Assembly (NCBI GenBank): GCA_038222915.1
Contig: JBBRHH010000042.1
Coordinates: 1 to 18,583, forward strand
Direction: 5' to 3'
From: JBBRHH01 sp038222915
Lineage (GTDB): Bacteria; Planctomycetota; Phycisphaerae; Tepidisphaerales; Tepidisphaeraceae
Length of the DNA stretch: 18,583 nucleotides
Positions within the stretch are counted from its first letter, which is position 1; the number at the start of each line of letters is the position of its first letter. The position numbers and the translations under genes were made by a program. The notes under the pieces are model-generated. The model was not told the DNA's origin and ran no database searches. It saw only the letters and a list, made by a program, of their open reading frames with translations. Below, piece after piece: positions 1 to 7,226 of this stretch.

Positions 1-9
1 GCCAATCCC

Positions 10-1767
10 ATGGATTCGGCCGGGTATGCGGTGCAGGCGGAGGTTTCGAAGAAGCTGGGACGTCGTGTTTATTCGAATTCCGTGGGGATGCATTTTGTCG
101 AGATCGAGCCGGGCGAATTTCTGATGGGGAGTCCGGCCAGCGAGTCGGTACGGGATGTGAGTGAGCGGCAGTTTCCGTGCCGGATCAGTCATGGCTATTT
201 CATGGGGATGACCGAGGTGACGCAGGCACAGTGGGACGCGGTTATGACAAGCCAGCGGAATCCGAGTTTTTATCGGAAGGATTCGGAGTATCCGGTGGAT
301 GGAGTGCTGTGGCGAGACGCGGAAGCGTTCTGCCGTGCGCTGAGCGATCGCGAGGGGCAGACGTATCGACTTCCCACGGAGGCGGAGTGGGAGTACGCGT
401 GTCGCGCGGGAACGCGGACGATGTTCTTTTGCGGAGACAAGCCCGAGGAGTTGGAGAAGTATGCGCGGATAGGGCGCGAGGAATTTATGGATGCGGGCGG
501 ACCGCTCGCGGTTGCCTCGCTTAAGCCCAATGCGTGGGGGCTGTACGACATGCTGGGGAATGTGCTCGAGTGGTGCAGCGACTGGCATGAATCCTATCCG
601 GAAGCCGGCGCCACGGACCCGAGCGGTCCAGCGCATGGGACGACCAAGGTGGCGCGCGGCGGTTCATGGGCGACCGGTTATCTGGGGGCGCGATCGGCGG
701 CCCGGTTTCCAACGCGACTTTCCCGCGCGGACGCGTTCACGGGGATGCGGGTGGTGTTGGATTTCAACGAGCGGAACTATCCTGCCGCGTATCCGCCGAA
801 ACCAACGACCCGGCCGAAACCAACGGACCCGCAGACCGCGGGAATGTCGGCTGCTCAACGATTTGAACTATCGCGTTCGCTGGCGCGGATTGAGACGAAT
901 CCGCCGCGGGATGAAGTTTGGACCAAACTGGGCGAGGCGTCTCGATTGCGGCACCAGGGTGGCGACGAGTTTGGAGCGGCGGCGATGGAAGAACAGGTGG
1001 GGATCAAGCTGGGGCGCCGCGTTTTCACCAACTCCATTGGCATGCATATGGTGGAGATTCATCCGGGGGAATTCACGATGGGCAGTCCGGTTGACGAAGT
1101 GGATCATCAGGAAAACGAGAGTCAGTTTCGATGCCATCTCACGAAGCATTTTTATATCGCGATGACGAAGGTGACCGGCGACCAATGGAAAGCATTGCTT
1201 GGCGCTCCGGTGCCGATAGAGCCGTTTGACCGGGCCGGCGATTATGCCGTCGACAAGCCAAGCTGGGAGGATGCGAAGCGATTCTGCGAGGCACTGACCC
1301 AGAAGGAGGGGGCGACGTATCGCTTGCCGACCGAGGCTGAGTGGGAATATTGCTGTCGCGCCGGCACGACGACCGCATACTGCACGGGAAATGATCCGGA
1401 AAAAGTTTTTGCGGTGGCGTGGGTCAGTCGGACGAACTGGGACGCTGGCATGCCGCGGCCGGTCGCGGTTTTGCAGCCGAATGCATGGGGTTTGTATGAC
1501 ATGCACGGTACGCTCTCGGAGTTCTGTGGGGACTGGTATGGGCCATATCCGACCGAGGAGGCGCTTGATCCGCATGGGCCGGCCACTGGAACGGAGAGGG
1601 TGTTGCGCGGGGGGACGTGGCCGCTGCAGGTTACGGTGGGTCGATCGGCATGCCGGCGGCATGTGCCGGTGGCGAACGTTAATCACATGGGGTTTCGGGT
1701 CGTGATGGAGGGGGCGTTGCCGAGTACGAGTCCGACTACGAGTCCGGCTACGGCAAGGGGCGGGTGA
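10..1767 (+). CDS. Tandem FGE-sulfatase (SUMF1/PvdO-like) domain protein, probably 5'-partial
   Basis: The protein has two copies of the formylglycine-generating-enzyme/SUMF fold (FGE-sulfatase family). Domain 1 spans about residues 16-254 and domain 2 about 334-570. Each starts with LGRRV(Y/F)(S/T)NS(V/I)GM and a PGEF.MGSP strand, carries the family signature TYRLPTEAEWEY, then NAWGLYDM, and ends with RGG(S/T)W and G(M/F)RVV. A Thr/Pro-rich linker (about 262-280) and a short helical stretch separate them. True FGE uses two cysteines just after the RGGS motif. Domain 1 has none there, and domain 2 has only Cys548 in a SACRR context that does not match the usual pair, so oxidation of sulfatase cysteines is unlikely. 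A binding or scaffold role is inference. The first ATG is at position 10, but the frame is open to the window edge and similarity between the two repeats reaches almost to that ATG, so the true start is probably upstream. The C-terminus is a Ser/Thr/Pro tail. No signal peptide is visible in the part seen. Confidence 0.85.
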   Translation: MDSAGYAVQAEVSKKLGRRVYSNSVGMHFVEIEPGEFLMGSPASESVRDVSERQFPCRISHGYFMGMTEVTQAQWDAVMTSQRNPSFYRKDSEYPVDGVLWRDAEAFCRALSDREGQTYRLPTEAEWEYACRAGTRTMFFCGDKPEELEKYARIGREEFMDAGGPLAVASLKPNAWGLYDMLGNVLEWCSDWHESYPEAGATDPSGPAHGTTKVARGGSWATGYLGARSAARFPTRLSRADAFTGMRVVLDFNERNYPAAYPPKPTTRPKPTDPQTAGMSAAQRFELSRSLARIETNPPRDEVWTKLGEASRLRHQGGDEFGAAAMEEQVGIKLGRRVFTNSIGMHMVEIHPGEFTMGSPVDEVDHQENESQFRCHLTKHFYIAMTKVTGDQWKALLGAPVPIEPFDRAGDYAVDKPSWEDAKRFCEALTQKEGATYRLPTEAEWEYCCRAGTTTAYCTGNDPEKVFAVAWVSRTNWDAGMPRPVAVLQPNAWGLYDMHGTLSEFCGDWYGPYPTEEALDPHGPATGTERVLRGGTWPLQVTVGRSACRRHVPVANVNHMGFRVVMEGALPSTSPTTSPATARGG

Positions 1768-1838
1768 GTGGATTGCGCAGGCTCGCACGTACTCTCTGGG
1801 TCACGTAGATCCTTCAGTCGCTGTCGCTCCATCAGGAT

Positions 1839-2819
1839 TTAGCCTTCAGCGCCGCCGAGTTCCCGGGTTTGGAATAGGTACATGCCTGCGGTGAGGGCGA
1901 AGAAGGTGTAGACGATGGCGTAGAGGCCGGCCCAGGCGACGTAGGTCCAGATGCTGGAGAGGTTGATGGCGTGCTGATCGGTGATGAACTGGGCGATTTT
2001 GATTTTGCCGTAGACGGTTTTCTGGCGGAGGTCGAAGTTTTCGAGGTAGGGGAGGATGGTGGAGAGGAGCCAGGCGGTTGCCTTCGTGAAGGTGCTCTGC
2101 TGGTCGGTGGTTGGGAAGAGGAAGCGGGTGAGGTTGCCGGCCATGTAGAGGAAGATGACGACGGGGAGATTGACGACGAGGGAGACGCGTGTGGAGAGGG
2201 CGACGCCGATGGCGGCGAGGACACAGATTTGGAACCAGAGGAGAACGAGTGCGGGGGCTAGGCCGGCGAGGTGCATGAGGCGGAGGCCGTGGAGGCGTTT
2301 GAGTTCGAGGTCGTCGAGGGTGTCGGTGCGGATGAGGTAGTCGGTGGGGATGCGGTGCCAGATGGTGAGACCCAGCACGAGGCCGAGGATGGCGACGGCG
2401 AGGAGGGAGGAGGCGATGATGCCGAGGTACTTGCCAAGGAGAACCTCCCACTTCTGGACCGGTTTGCTCATCAGAGTGAGCATGGTGCGGTCTTCGATTT
2501 CGTCGAAGATGGACTTGCTGGTGGCGAAGAGGGTGGTGATGAGGACGAAGAGTAGGATGAAGTCGAGGGCGACGGCCTTGAACATGACCGTGTCTTCGCT
2601 GAGTGTGAAGAAGGGGAGGAAGGTGAAGATGACGAGGACGGCGGTGCCGAGGGTGAGGAGGAGTGGGAAGATGGGTTGGACGATGGATTCGGTAAAGGTG
2701 TGGCGGAGGATAACCCAGGTGCGGTAGGGACTTATGAGTGAGGAGGGGCGGCGCGTGTGGGCCAGGCCGGGGGAACTGGCTGGTGAACTGGACGGTGGCG
2801 ATTGGGAGAGCTCGGTCAT
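1839..2819 (-). CDS. ABC-2 type transporter permease subunit
   Basis: A 326-residue integral membrane protein. After a Ser/Pro-rich N-terminus of about 30 residues it has roughly six hydrophobic segments, near 48-71, 82-100, 131-154, 184-208, 212-230 and 290-316. The loop around residues 105-130 reads EIEDRTMLTLMSKPVQKWEV followed by LLGKYLG. This is the pattern of ABC-2 permeases, where a cytosolic stretch before a GK(Y/F)LG helix precedes the core membrane segments. Such permeases pair with a separate ATP-binding subunit to export drugs, lipids or polysaccharides, or act in gliding or copper-related (NosY-like) systems; the substrate cannot be told from sequence. No ATPase gene lies beside it in this window. 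It sits 79 bp downstream of the acylphosphatase gene in the same direction and may be co-transcribed with it. The ATG start is preceded by a weak AGGA-like site. It converges with the FGE-like gene, with 71 bp between their stops. Confidence 0.8.
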   Translation of the reverse strand: MTELSQSPPSSSPASSPGLAHTRRPSSLISPYRTWVILRHTFTESIVQPIFPLLLTLGTAVLVIFTFLPFFTLSEDTVMFKAVALDFILLFVLITTLFATSKSIFDEIEDRTMLTLMSKPVQKWEVLLGKYLGIIASSLLAVAILGLVLGLTIWHRIPTDYLIRTDTLDDLELKRLHGLRLMHLAGLAPALVLLWFQICVLAAIGVALSTRVSLVVNLPVVIFLYMAGNLTRFLFPTTDQQSTFTKATAWLLSTILPYLENFDLRQKTVYGKIKIAQFITDQHAINLSSIWTYVAWAGLYAIVYTFFALTAGMYLFQTRELGGAEG

Positions 2820-2898
2820 GGTTCCTGGACGAGAACGCGGGTTATCCCGGCGATTGCGCCTGGGCGACTATACATAATAGTAATCCGGGTAGCGGTGG

Positions 2899-3168
2899 CT
2901 AGTGCCGGATGTAGAACTGCTGAAACTCGCCGGTCGCGGGAGCTTCGTCTACATCCAGTCGTTTGATGTGGCCGTTTAATTTCCGCTTGATGCCGCTGAG
3001 GAGGTCGTCCATCTCGCAATCGGGGCCCTCCATGACGAGTTCGACGCGGCCGTCGGGGAGGTTGCGGACGAAACCGCCGACGTCGTAATTGAGAGCGAGG
3101 TTCTGGGTGGTGTAGCGGAAGCCGACCCCTTGTACGTGGCCGCTGAAATGACATACCCTTCGATGCAT
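2899..3168 (-). CDS. acyP: Acylphosphatase
   Basis: A small enzyme that hydrolyses acyl phosphates such as acetyl phosphate or 1,3-bisphosphoglycerate, releasing inorganic phosphate in the cytosol. The family signature is clear: GHVQGVGFRY, containing the phosphate-binding loop and catalytic Arg, and later GFVRNLPDGRVEL, containing the catalytic Asn. I chose the ATG at 3168, giving 89 residues, which is normal for the family. It is preceded by GAGAGG at 3178-3183 with a 9-nt gap. A GTG at 3189 would add seven residues (VVERTNS) but has no better ribosome binding site and lies outside the conserved fold. The C-terminus ends FYIRH, resembling the family's closing strand. The ABC permease gene follows 79 bp downstream on the same strand. 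The functional link, if any, is unknown; acylphosphatase genes often sit beside unrelated genes. Confidence 0.93.
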   Translation of the reverse strand: MHRRVCHFSGHVQGVGFRYTTQNLALNYDVGGFVRNLPDGRVELVMEGPDCEMDDLLSGIKRKLNGHIKRLDVDEAPATGEFQQFYIRH

Positions 3169-3177
3169 GCTATTAGT

Positions 3178-3183
3178 CCTCTC
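3178..3183 (-). promoter_or_regulatory. Ribosome binding site deciding the acyP start
   Basis: On the minus strand GAGAGG lies 9 nt before the ATG at 3168. It favours that ATG over the in-frame GTG at 3189, because the site would be inside the coding region if GTG were used. Confidence 0.5.
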
Positions 3184-3225
3184 GACCACCGACTTCGGGC
3201 AATTTAGCAGGGGCTGAGGCAGTTG

Positions 3226-3250
3226 GCCAGAGAATTTTTCTGGCGCGCCA
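3226..3250. repeat. Hairpin GCCAGA/TCTGGC running into palindrome TGGCGCGCCA
   Basis: GCCAGA (3226-3231) and TCTGGC (3239-3244) form a perfect 6-bp stem around a 7-nt AT-rich loop. The last bases of the stem are shared with the perfect 10-bp palindrome TGGCGCGCCA (3241-3250). It lies just upstream of acyP and could be an operator or a transcript hairpin. There is no T-tract directly after it in either direction, so a classical terminator is unlikely. Confidence 0.4.
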
Positions 3251-3369
3251 ACATTTCAAATTTTCTTGAGTAGCGGGGCGGATCATTGTGGCCGAATTTT
3301 GGCTGGGCGAGCCATTATTGGACCGGGTGCGCAGTTGGCTGGGCCGGGGTCCATTCCTTCTATATAGAG

Positions 3370-3398
3370 ACTATCCGTGCGATTGCGAAAACTATCCG
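3370..3398 (+). repeat. Direct repeat ACTATCCG, copies 21 bp apart
   Basis: ACTATCCG occurs at 3370-3377 and again at 3391-3398. In both copies it is followed within two bases by GCG. The start-to-start distance is 21 bp, two helical turns, so both copies face the same side of the DNA. This is a common layout for tandem regulator sites. It lies about 275-300 bp upstream of the protease start. Confidence 0.4.
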
Positions 3399-3411
3399 AT
3401 GCGCGTTGGAT

Positions 3412-3429
3412 CGTGTCAGCTATGACACG
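3412..3429. repeat. Perfect inverted repeat CGTGTCA-GCTA-TGACACG
   Basis: Two 7-bp arms with a 4-base centre lie 14 bp after the second ACTATCCG copy. The size and symmetry fit a dimeric regulator operator or a small RNA hairpin. No T-tract follows. It is located 243 bp before the protease start codon. Confidence 0.45.
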
Positions 3430-3672
3430 GAGGGTGCGCGAGGTGACATGTGGTTGTTGGGGTTATGCCGGCAATTCAAAAAATGAACGTGGTTTTTGTC
3501 AAAATGTTGAAGACGAGCGATAGGAAATCGGAATAATGGTTATCGGAAGCGGCTTGAGTTAAAGAGGCCGACGGAGTGGCCGATCCTCATTATGGTCTCA
3601 TGCTATTTCGCCAATACTGAAAAGTGCATGATTATGTGGCCTTTTGGGTAATGGCGGCCTCTACGGAAGGAA

Positions 3673-6183
3673 ATGAGCTTGAACAACCGCAAACGATCAA
3701 CGGTGATTTTGAACAAGGCGGCGATTTCCTGCGAGATTTATCGCGTGGTAATCGAGGGGCTGGAAGATCGACGGTTGTTGTCGGTTGCGCTGCCGGTGAT
3801 TGCGTTGCCGCACGCGGGACATACTGCGCGGGCGTCGTTGGCGCAGGTGAAGGTGACGAACGTGGAGACGCCGAATTTCGAGTTGTATCACCGGGCGGGA
3901 TCGAGCCGGCCCTTGGCGTCGACTGCGCCGGTGGGGATGCGGCCGGCGGCGGTGCGGCATGCTTACGGTTTTGACCAGGTGAGTTTTGGATCGGTTACCG
4001 GGGATGGTTCGGGGCAGACGATTGCGATTGTGGATGCGTATAACGCACCGAACATCGTGGCGGATCTACATACTTTTGACACACAATTTGGATTGGCCGA
4101 CCCGCCTTCGTTTACACGGATTGGCGAGACGGGTTCAAGCACACTGCCACGGAACGACCCGTCGGGGCCGGGCTATTCGTGGGCTCTTGAGACTTCGCTG
4201 GACGTGGAGTGGGCGCACGCGATGGCGCCGAAAGCGAACATTTTGCTGGTGCTGGCCAACTCAGCTTCGGACAGCGATTTGTTCACCGCGATCAATACAG
4301 CACGGCGCTACGCGGGAGTGTCGGCGATTTCGATGAGCTGGGGTGGCGGGGAATATTCGGGGCAGAGCTATTACGATCAATTTTTTACGACGCCTTCGGG
4401 GCACAACGGCGTGACGTTCCTTGCGTCGAGCGGCGACAGCGGCTCTTACGATGCGTCGGCGACGAGCACGCGGGCGGTGGAGTATCCGGCGTCGTCGCCC
4501 AATGTGGTGGCGGTGGGCGGTACGCGTCTTAACGTTGATTCAACAAGCACTTATGTTTCTGAGAGCGCGTGGGGCAATGGAACGAGCAGCGGAATGTATG
4601 GCGGGGCGGGTGGGGGTTTGAGCACAGTGGTTTCGCAGCCTTCGTATCAGCGCGGGGTGGTGACGCAGAGCAGTACAGCGCGGGCCGTTCCGGACGTGGC
4701 TTTTGATGCTGATCCGGCGAGCGGCGTTTCGGTGGTGGATTCATATGATTCGCCGAACGCACCTTGGATTCAGGTGGGCGGAACGAGTTTGGCGGCTCCG
4801 ATGTGGGCGGGTTTGATCGCTGTGGCGAATCAGGGACGGGTGTTGAATGGATTGGGGACACTGGATGGTGCGACGGGGGCTTTGCCGAAGATTTATACGT
4901 TGCCGTCTTCCGACTTCCATGATGTGACGACAGGTAACAATGGGTACGCGGCGGGGGCGGGTTATGATCTGGTCACAGGGCGCGGGACGCCGATTGTGAA
5001 TCGGGTGGTGAGGGACCTGGCGGGATCGACGACGGTTCCGCCGGTGGTGGTGGTGCCGCCATCGCCGCCGACTCCGACGATCGGGTCGCTGAGCGCGAGT
5101 CCCACTTCGGTGGTGACGGGGACGAGCAGCACTCTGACTGCGAGCAATGTGGTGGAGACGAACGGCACGATTTCGGGCGTGAAGTTCTATCGTGAAAGCA
5201 ACGGCACGAGCGGGTTGCAGACCGGGACGGATACGCTGGTGGGAACCGGAACGCAGAGCGGGACGGCTTGGACGATTGCGTCGACGACGTCGGGTTTTTC
5301 GGCAGGAAATTACACTTATTATGCGGTGGCGTCGGATGCGTCGAATGTTTCGAGCAATGTGGTTTCGGCTGGTCTGACGGTGACGACGCCCGTTTCGACG
5401 CCGGTGAACAATGCGTTTGCTTCGGCGACCGTATTGACCGGGACGTCGGTGTCGGTGAGCGGTTCGAATGCGAATGCGACGAAGGAGAGCGGCGAGCCGA
5501 GTCACGCTGGGAATGCGGGCGGGAAATCGGTGTGGTGGAGTTGGACTGCGCCTTCGGCGGGGAAAGTCACATTGACGACGGCCGGGAGTTCGTTTGATAC
5601 GTTGCTGGGGGTTTACACGGGCAGCTCGGTTTCTGCGCTGACAACGATTGCCAGCAACGATGATTTGTCTGGCGTTGTGACCAGCGCGCTGACGTTTACG
5701 GCGGTGAAGGGAACAACGTATCGGATCGCGGTGGATGGCTATTCGGCGGCTACGGGGAGCATTGTGTTGAATCTGTCGCAGGCCGTGGCGGCGGCGGTGA
5801 CGAATGATAGTTTTGCGAATGCGGCGGTATTGACGGGAACTTCGGCGGTCTGGAACGGTTCGAACATCGGTGCATCGAAAGAGACTAACGAACCGCGCCA
5901 TGCGGGGAATGCGGGCGGCGCTTCGATCTGGTTTACCTGGACCGCGACGAGCACGAAGACCGTGAAGATCCACACGCATGGCAGCTCGTTTGATACGCTG
6001 CTGGGTGTGTATACGGGGAACGCGGTGGGCAGCCTGGCGACGGTGGCGAGCAATGACGATGACCCGACAGGTGGGACGCTGACCAGCGCGGTGAGCATTA
6101 ATGCGGTGGCGGGTCAGACGTATCGGATTGCGGTGGATGGGTATGCGGGGGCGAGCGGGAGCGTGGCGCTTTCGCTTTCGTGA
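3673..6183 (+). CDS. Secreted S53 (sedolisin-type) serine protease with Ig-like and two PPC-like domains
   Basis: A 836-residue exported endopeptidase of family S53, which uses a Glu-Asp-Ser triad and usually works at acidic pH. The triad is visible: Glu173 and Asp177 in ALETSLDVEW, and Ser372 in GGTSLAAPMW. Asp255 in SSGDSG is the oxyanion residue, and Asp417 and Asp432 (DVTTGNNG...GYDLVTG) are the calcium ligands. The catalytic domain spans about 97-452. A VPP/SPP-rich linker (about 455-470) leads to an Ig-like domain (about 470-573) and two tandem pre-peptidase C-terminal-like domains (about 579-703 and 711-836), each with GSSFDTLLGVYTG and a YRIAVDGY strand. The N-terminus carries GLEDRRLLS (29-37), a planctomycete export tag. 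Fewer than 65 residues separate that tag from the mature-domain start, so the usual long activation prodomain is absent. The ATG at 3673 has GGAAGG close before it. No neighbour suggests its substrate. Confidence 0.92.
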   Translation: MSLNNRKRSTVILNKAAISCEIYRVVIEGLEDRRLLSVALPVIALPHAGHTARASLAQVKVTNVETPNFELYHRAGSSRPLASTAPVGMRPAAVRHAYGFDQVSFGSVTGDGSGQTIAIVDAYNAPNIVADLHTFDTQFGLADPPSFTRIGETGSSTLPRNDPSGPGYSWALETSLDVEWAHAMAPKANILLVLANSASDSDLFTAINTARRYAGVSAISMSWGGGEYSGQSYYDQFFTTPSGHNGVTFLASSGDSGSYDASATSTRAVEYPASSPNVVAVGGTRLNVDSTSTYVSESAWGNGTSSGMYGGAGGGLSTVVSQPSYQRGVVTQSSTARAVPDVAFDADPASGVSVVDSYDSPNAPWIQVGGTSLAAPMWAGLIAVANQGRVLNGLGTLDGATGALPKIYTLPSSDFHDVTTGNNGYAAGAGYDLVTGRGTPIVNRVVRDLAGSTTVPPVVVVPPSPPTPTIGSLSASPTSVVTGTSSTLTASNVVETNGTISGVKFYRESNGTSGLQTGTDTLVGTGTQSGTAWTIASTTSGFSAGNYTYYAVASDASNVSSNVVSAGLTVTTPVSTPVNNAFASATVLTGTSVSVSGSNANATKESGEPSHAGNAGGKSVWWSWTAPSAGKVTLTTAGSSFDTLLGVYTGSSVSALTTIASNDDLSGVVTSALTFTAVKGTTYRIAVDGYSAATGSIVLNLSQAVAAAVTNDSFANAAVLTGTSAVWNGSNIGASKETNEPRHAGNAGGASIWFTWTATSTKTVKIHTHGSSFDTLLGVYTGNAVGSLATVASNDDDPTGGTLTSAVSINAVAGQTYRIAVDGYAGASGSVALSLS

Positions 6184-6341
6184 TCCGAAGCAGACCTTTC
6201 TTTTTCGACTACCTCTGCCGCGAGATTCTTTTCCGCTTCAACTCAAGTTGGCGGTGAAAGTTTGATTCTGCGCCTGTAGTATGTGGGGAGTGTCCGGCAC
6301 TGCGCGTTTCGCGATGCGGGCGTGATACGATCGGCGAATCA

Positions 6342-7226
6342 ATGGCTGAACTGGAACCGCCTTCATTTTTGGATGTGCCGGCGATGCTGGAGCAGAGCCA
6401 GCCGCGAGGGCGCTCGCTGTGGCTTTGGTATGCGGCGGGGCTGTTCATCCTGGTGATTCTGACCAGCTCGTTCATGAGCAAAGAGGCGGGGCATGGGGCG
6501 ATCGCACAGCTATTTTCCAGCCTGCTCATGCTTTTGATCGTCGGGGCGATGGGGGTTTATACGTGGATGACGGTGCGGCGCGTGAAGCTGGAGCAGAAAC
6601 AGCTTGAGGTGGTGGAGGAACTGCTGCAATTGCGGCGGTGGGCAGAGGCGGCGGCGATGATTGGGAGCGTATTGTCGCAGCCCACGAAGACGCCGCAGGC
6701 GCGGCTGCTGGGGTTGATGTTTTTGACGAAGATTTTGACGAGATATCAGCGGTATGCGGATGCGACGGCGGTGTGTGAATACCTGATTTCACTGGATGTG
6801 CTGGATTCGGATACGACACACGCGATTCGGCTGGAGCGGGCGATGTGCATGCTGCACGAGGACCGGCTTTTTGACGTGGACCGGGCAATCAATGAGCTCA
6901 AGCGGATGCCGCAGGCGCCGCGGTCTTCGGGGCTGGCATTGCTGGAGATTTACCGGGATGTGAAGACGGGGCATCCGGCCGAGGCGCTGGAGATTTTCAA
7001 TGAAAAACTGCCGATTCTGCGGAAACAACTGGGGCACCGCGTGGCGGATGCGTATGCATTGATCGCGAAGGCGCATGATTCGGCGGGGCGGATGGCGGAG
7101 GCGCAGGAGGCGTGGGAGAAGGCGACGTTGCTTTGTCCGGCGGTTGAGCTGCGACGGCGTTATGTGGAGATTGAGTCGGTTGGGGAAAAATATCTGGCGG
7201 CGGCCGCCCCCGCGGAGGCCGCTTGA
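6342..7226 (+). CDS. Membrane-anchored TPR-like protein (first gene of a probable operon)
   Basis: A 294-residue protein of unrecognised function. Two hydrophobic segments, about 25-45 and 54-76, form an N-terminal membrane hairpin. A basic, helical stretch follows (RRVKLEQKQLEVVEE), then about 190 residues of Ala/Leu-rich helical repeats of tetratricopeptide type, for example RRWAEAAAMI, RYADATAVCEYL, GHPAEALEIF and GRMAEAQEAWEKA. The repeat domain is probably cytoplasmic given the basic residues after the second segment; this is inference. The ATG at 6342 has no good ribosome binding site. TACGAT, with TG two bases upstream, lies at 6326-6331 and might be a -10 element for a nearly leaderless message. 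The stop overlaps the next start (TGATG), implying translational coupling. TPR domains normally mediate protein-protein contacts, so a scaffold or assembly role is plausible but unproven. Confidence 0.75.
   Translation: MAELEPPSFLDVPAMLEQSQPRGRSLWLWYAAGLFILVILTSSFMSKEAGHGAIAQLFSSLLMLLIVGAMGVYTWMTVRRVKLEQKQLEVVEELLQLRRWAEAAAMIGSVLSQPTKTPQARLLGLMFLTKILTRYQRYADATAVCEYLISLDVLDSDTTHAIRLERAMCMLHEDRLFDVDRAINELKRMPQAPRSSGLALLEIYRDVKTGHPAEALEIFNEKLPILRKQLGHRVADAYALIAKAHDSAGRMAEAQEAWEKATLLCPAVELRRRYVEIESVGEKYLAAAAPAEAA

Larger units (their letters stand above)
3190..3672. other. Divergent intergenic region between acyP and the S53 protease gene
   Basis: A 483-bp gap between two divergent genes, less GC-rich than the flanking genes. 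It should hold the promoters of both. It contains a hairpin at 3226-3244 that runs into a 10-bp palindrome (3241-3250), a spaced direct repeat (3370-3377 and 3391-3398) and an inverted repeat (3412-3429), each listed separately. Possible plus-strand promoter elements are TTGTCA at 3496-3501 with GATAGG 17 bp later, or TTGAAG at 3507-3512 with AATAAT 19 bp later. Neither is convincing. I see no convincing gene; a 66-codon frame from a TTG at 3286 has no family resemblance. Confidence 0.6.

Noticed and set aside
10..1767. Calling the first gene an active formylglycine-generating enzyme
   Set aside because: The catalytic cysteine pair is missing in both domains.
868..1788. A 306-codon open frame on the minus strand
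   Set aside because: It mirrors the FGE-like gene and has an Arg/His/Pro-rich sequence without domains.
1846..2451. A 201-codon frame in a second minus-strand phase inside the permease gene
   Set aside because: The product is almost only Pro, Arg and His, while the overlapping frame has clear membrane segments and family motifs.
3286..3486. A 66-codon plus-strand frame in the intergenic region
   Set aside because: It starts at TTG with no ribosome binding site, spans the direct and inverted repeats, and resembles no family.
4741..5979. A 412-codon Arg/His-rich open frame on the minus strand
   Set aside because: It is antisense to the protease gene, whose catalytic motifs prove the plus strand. 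Arg-rich composition is typical of a shadow frame in G-rich DNA.
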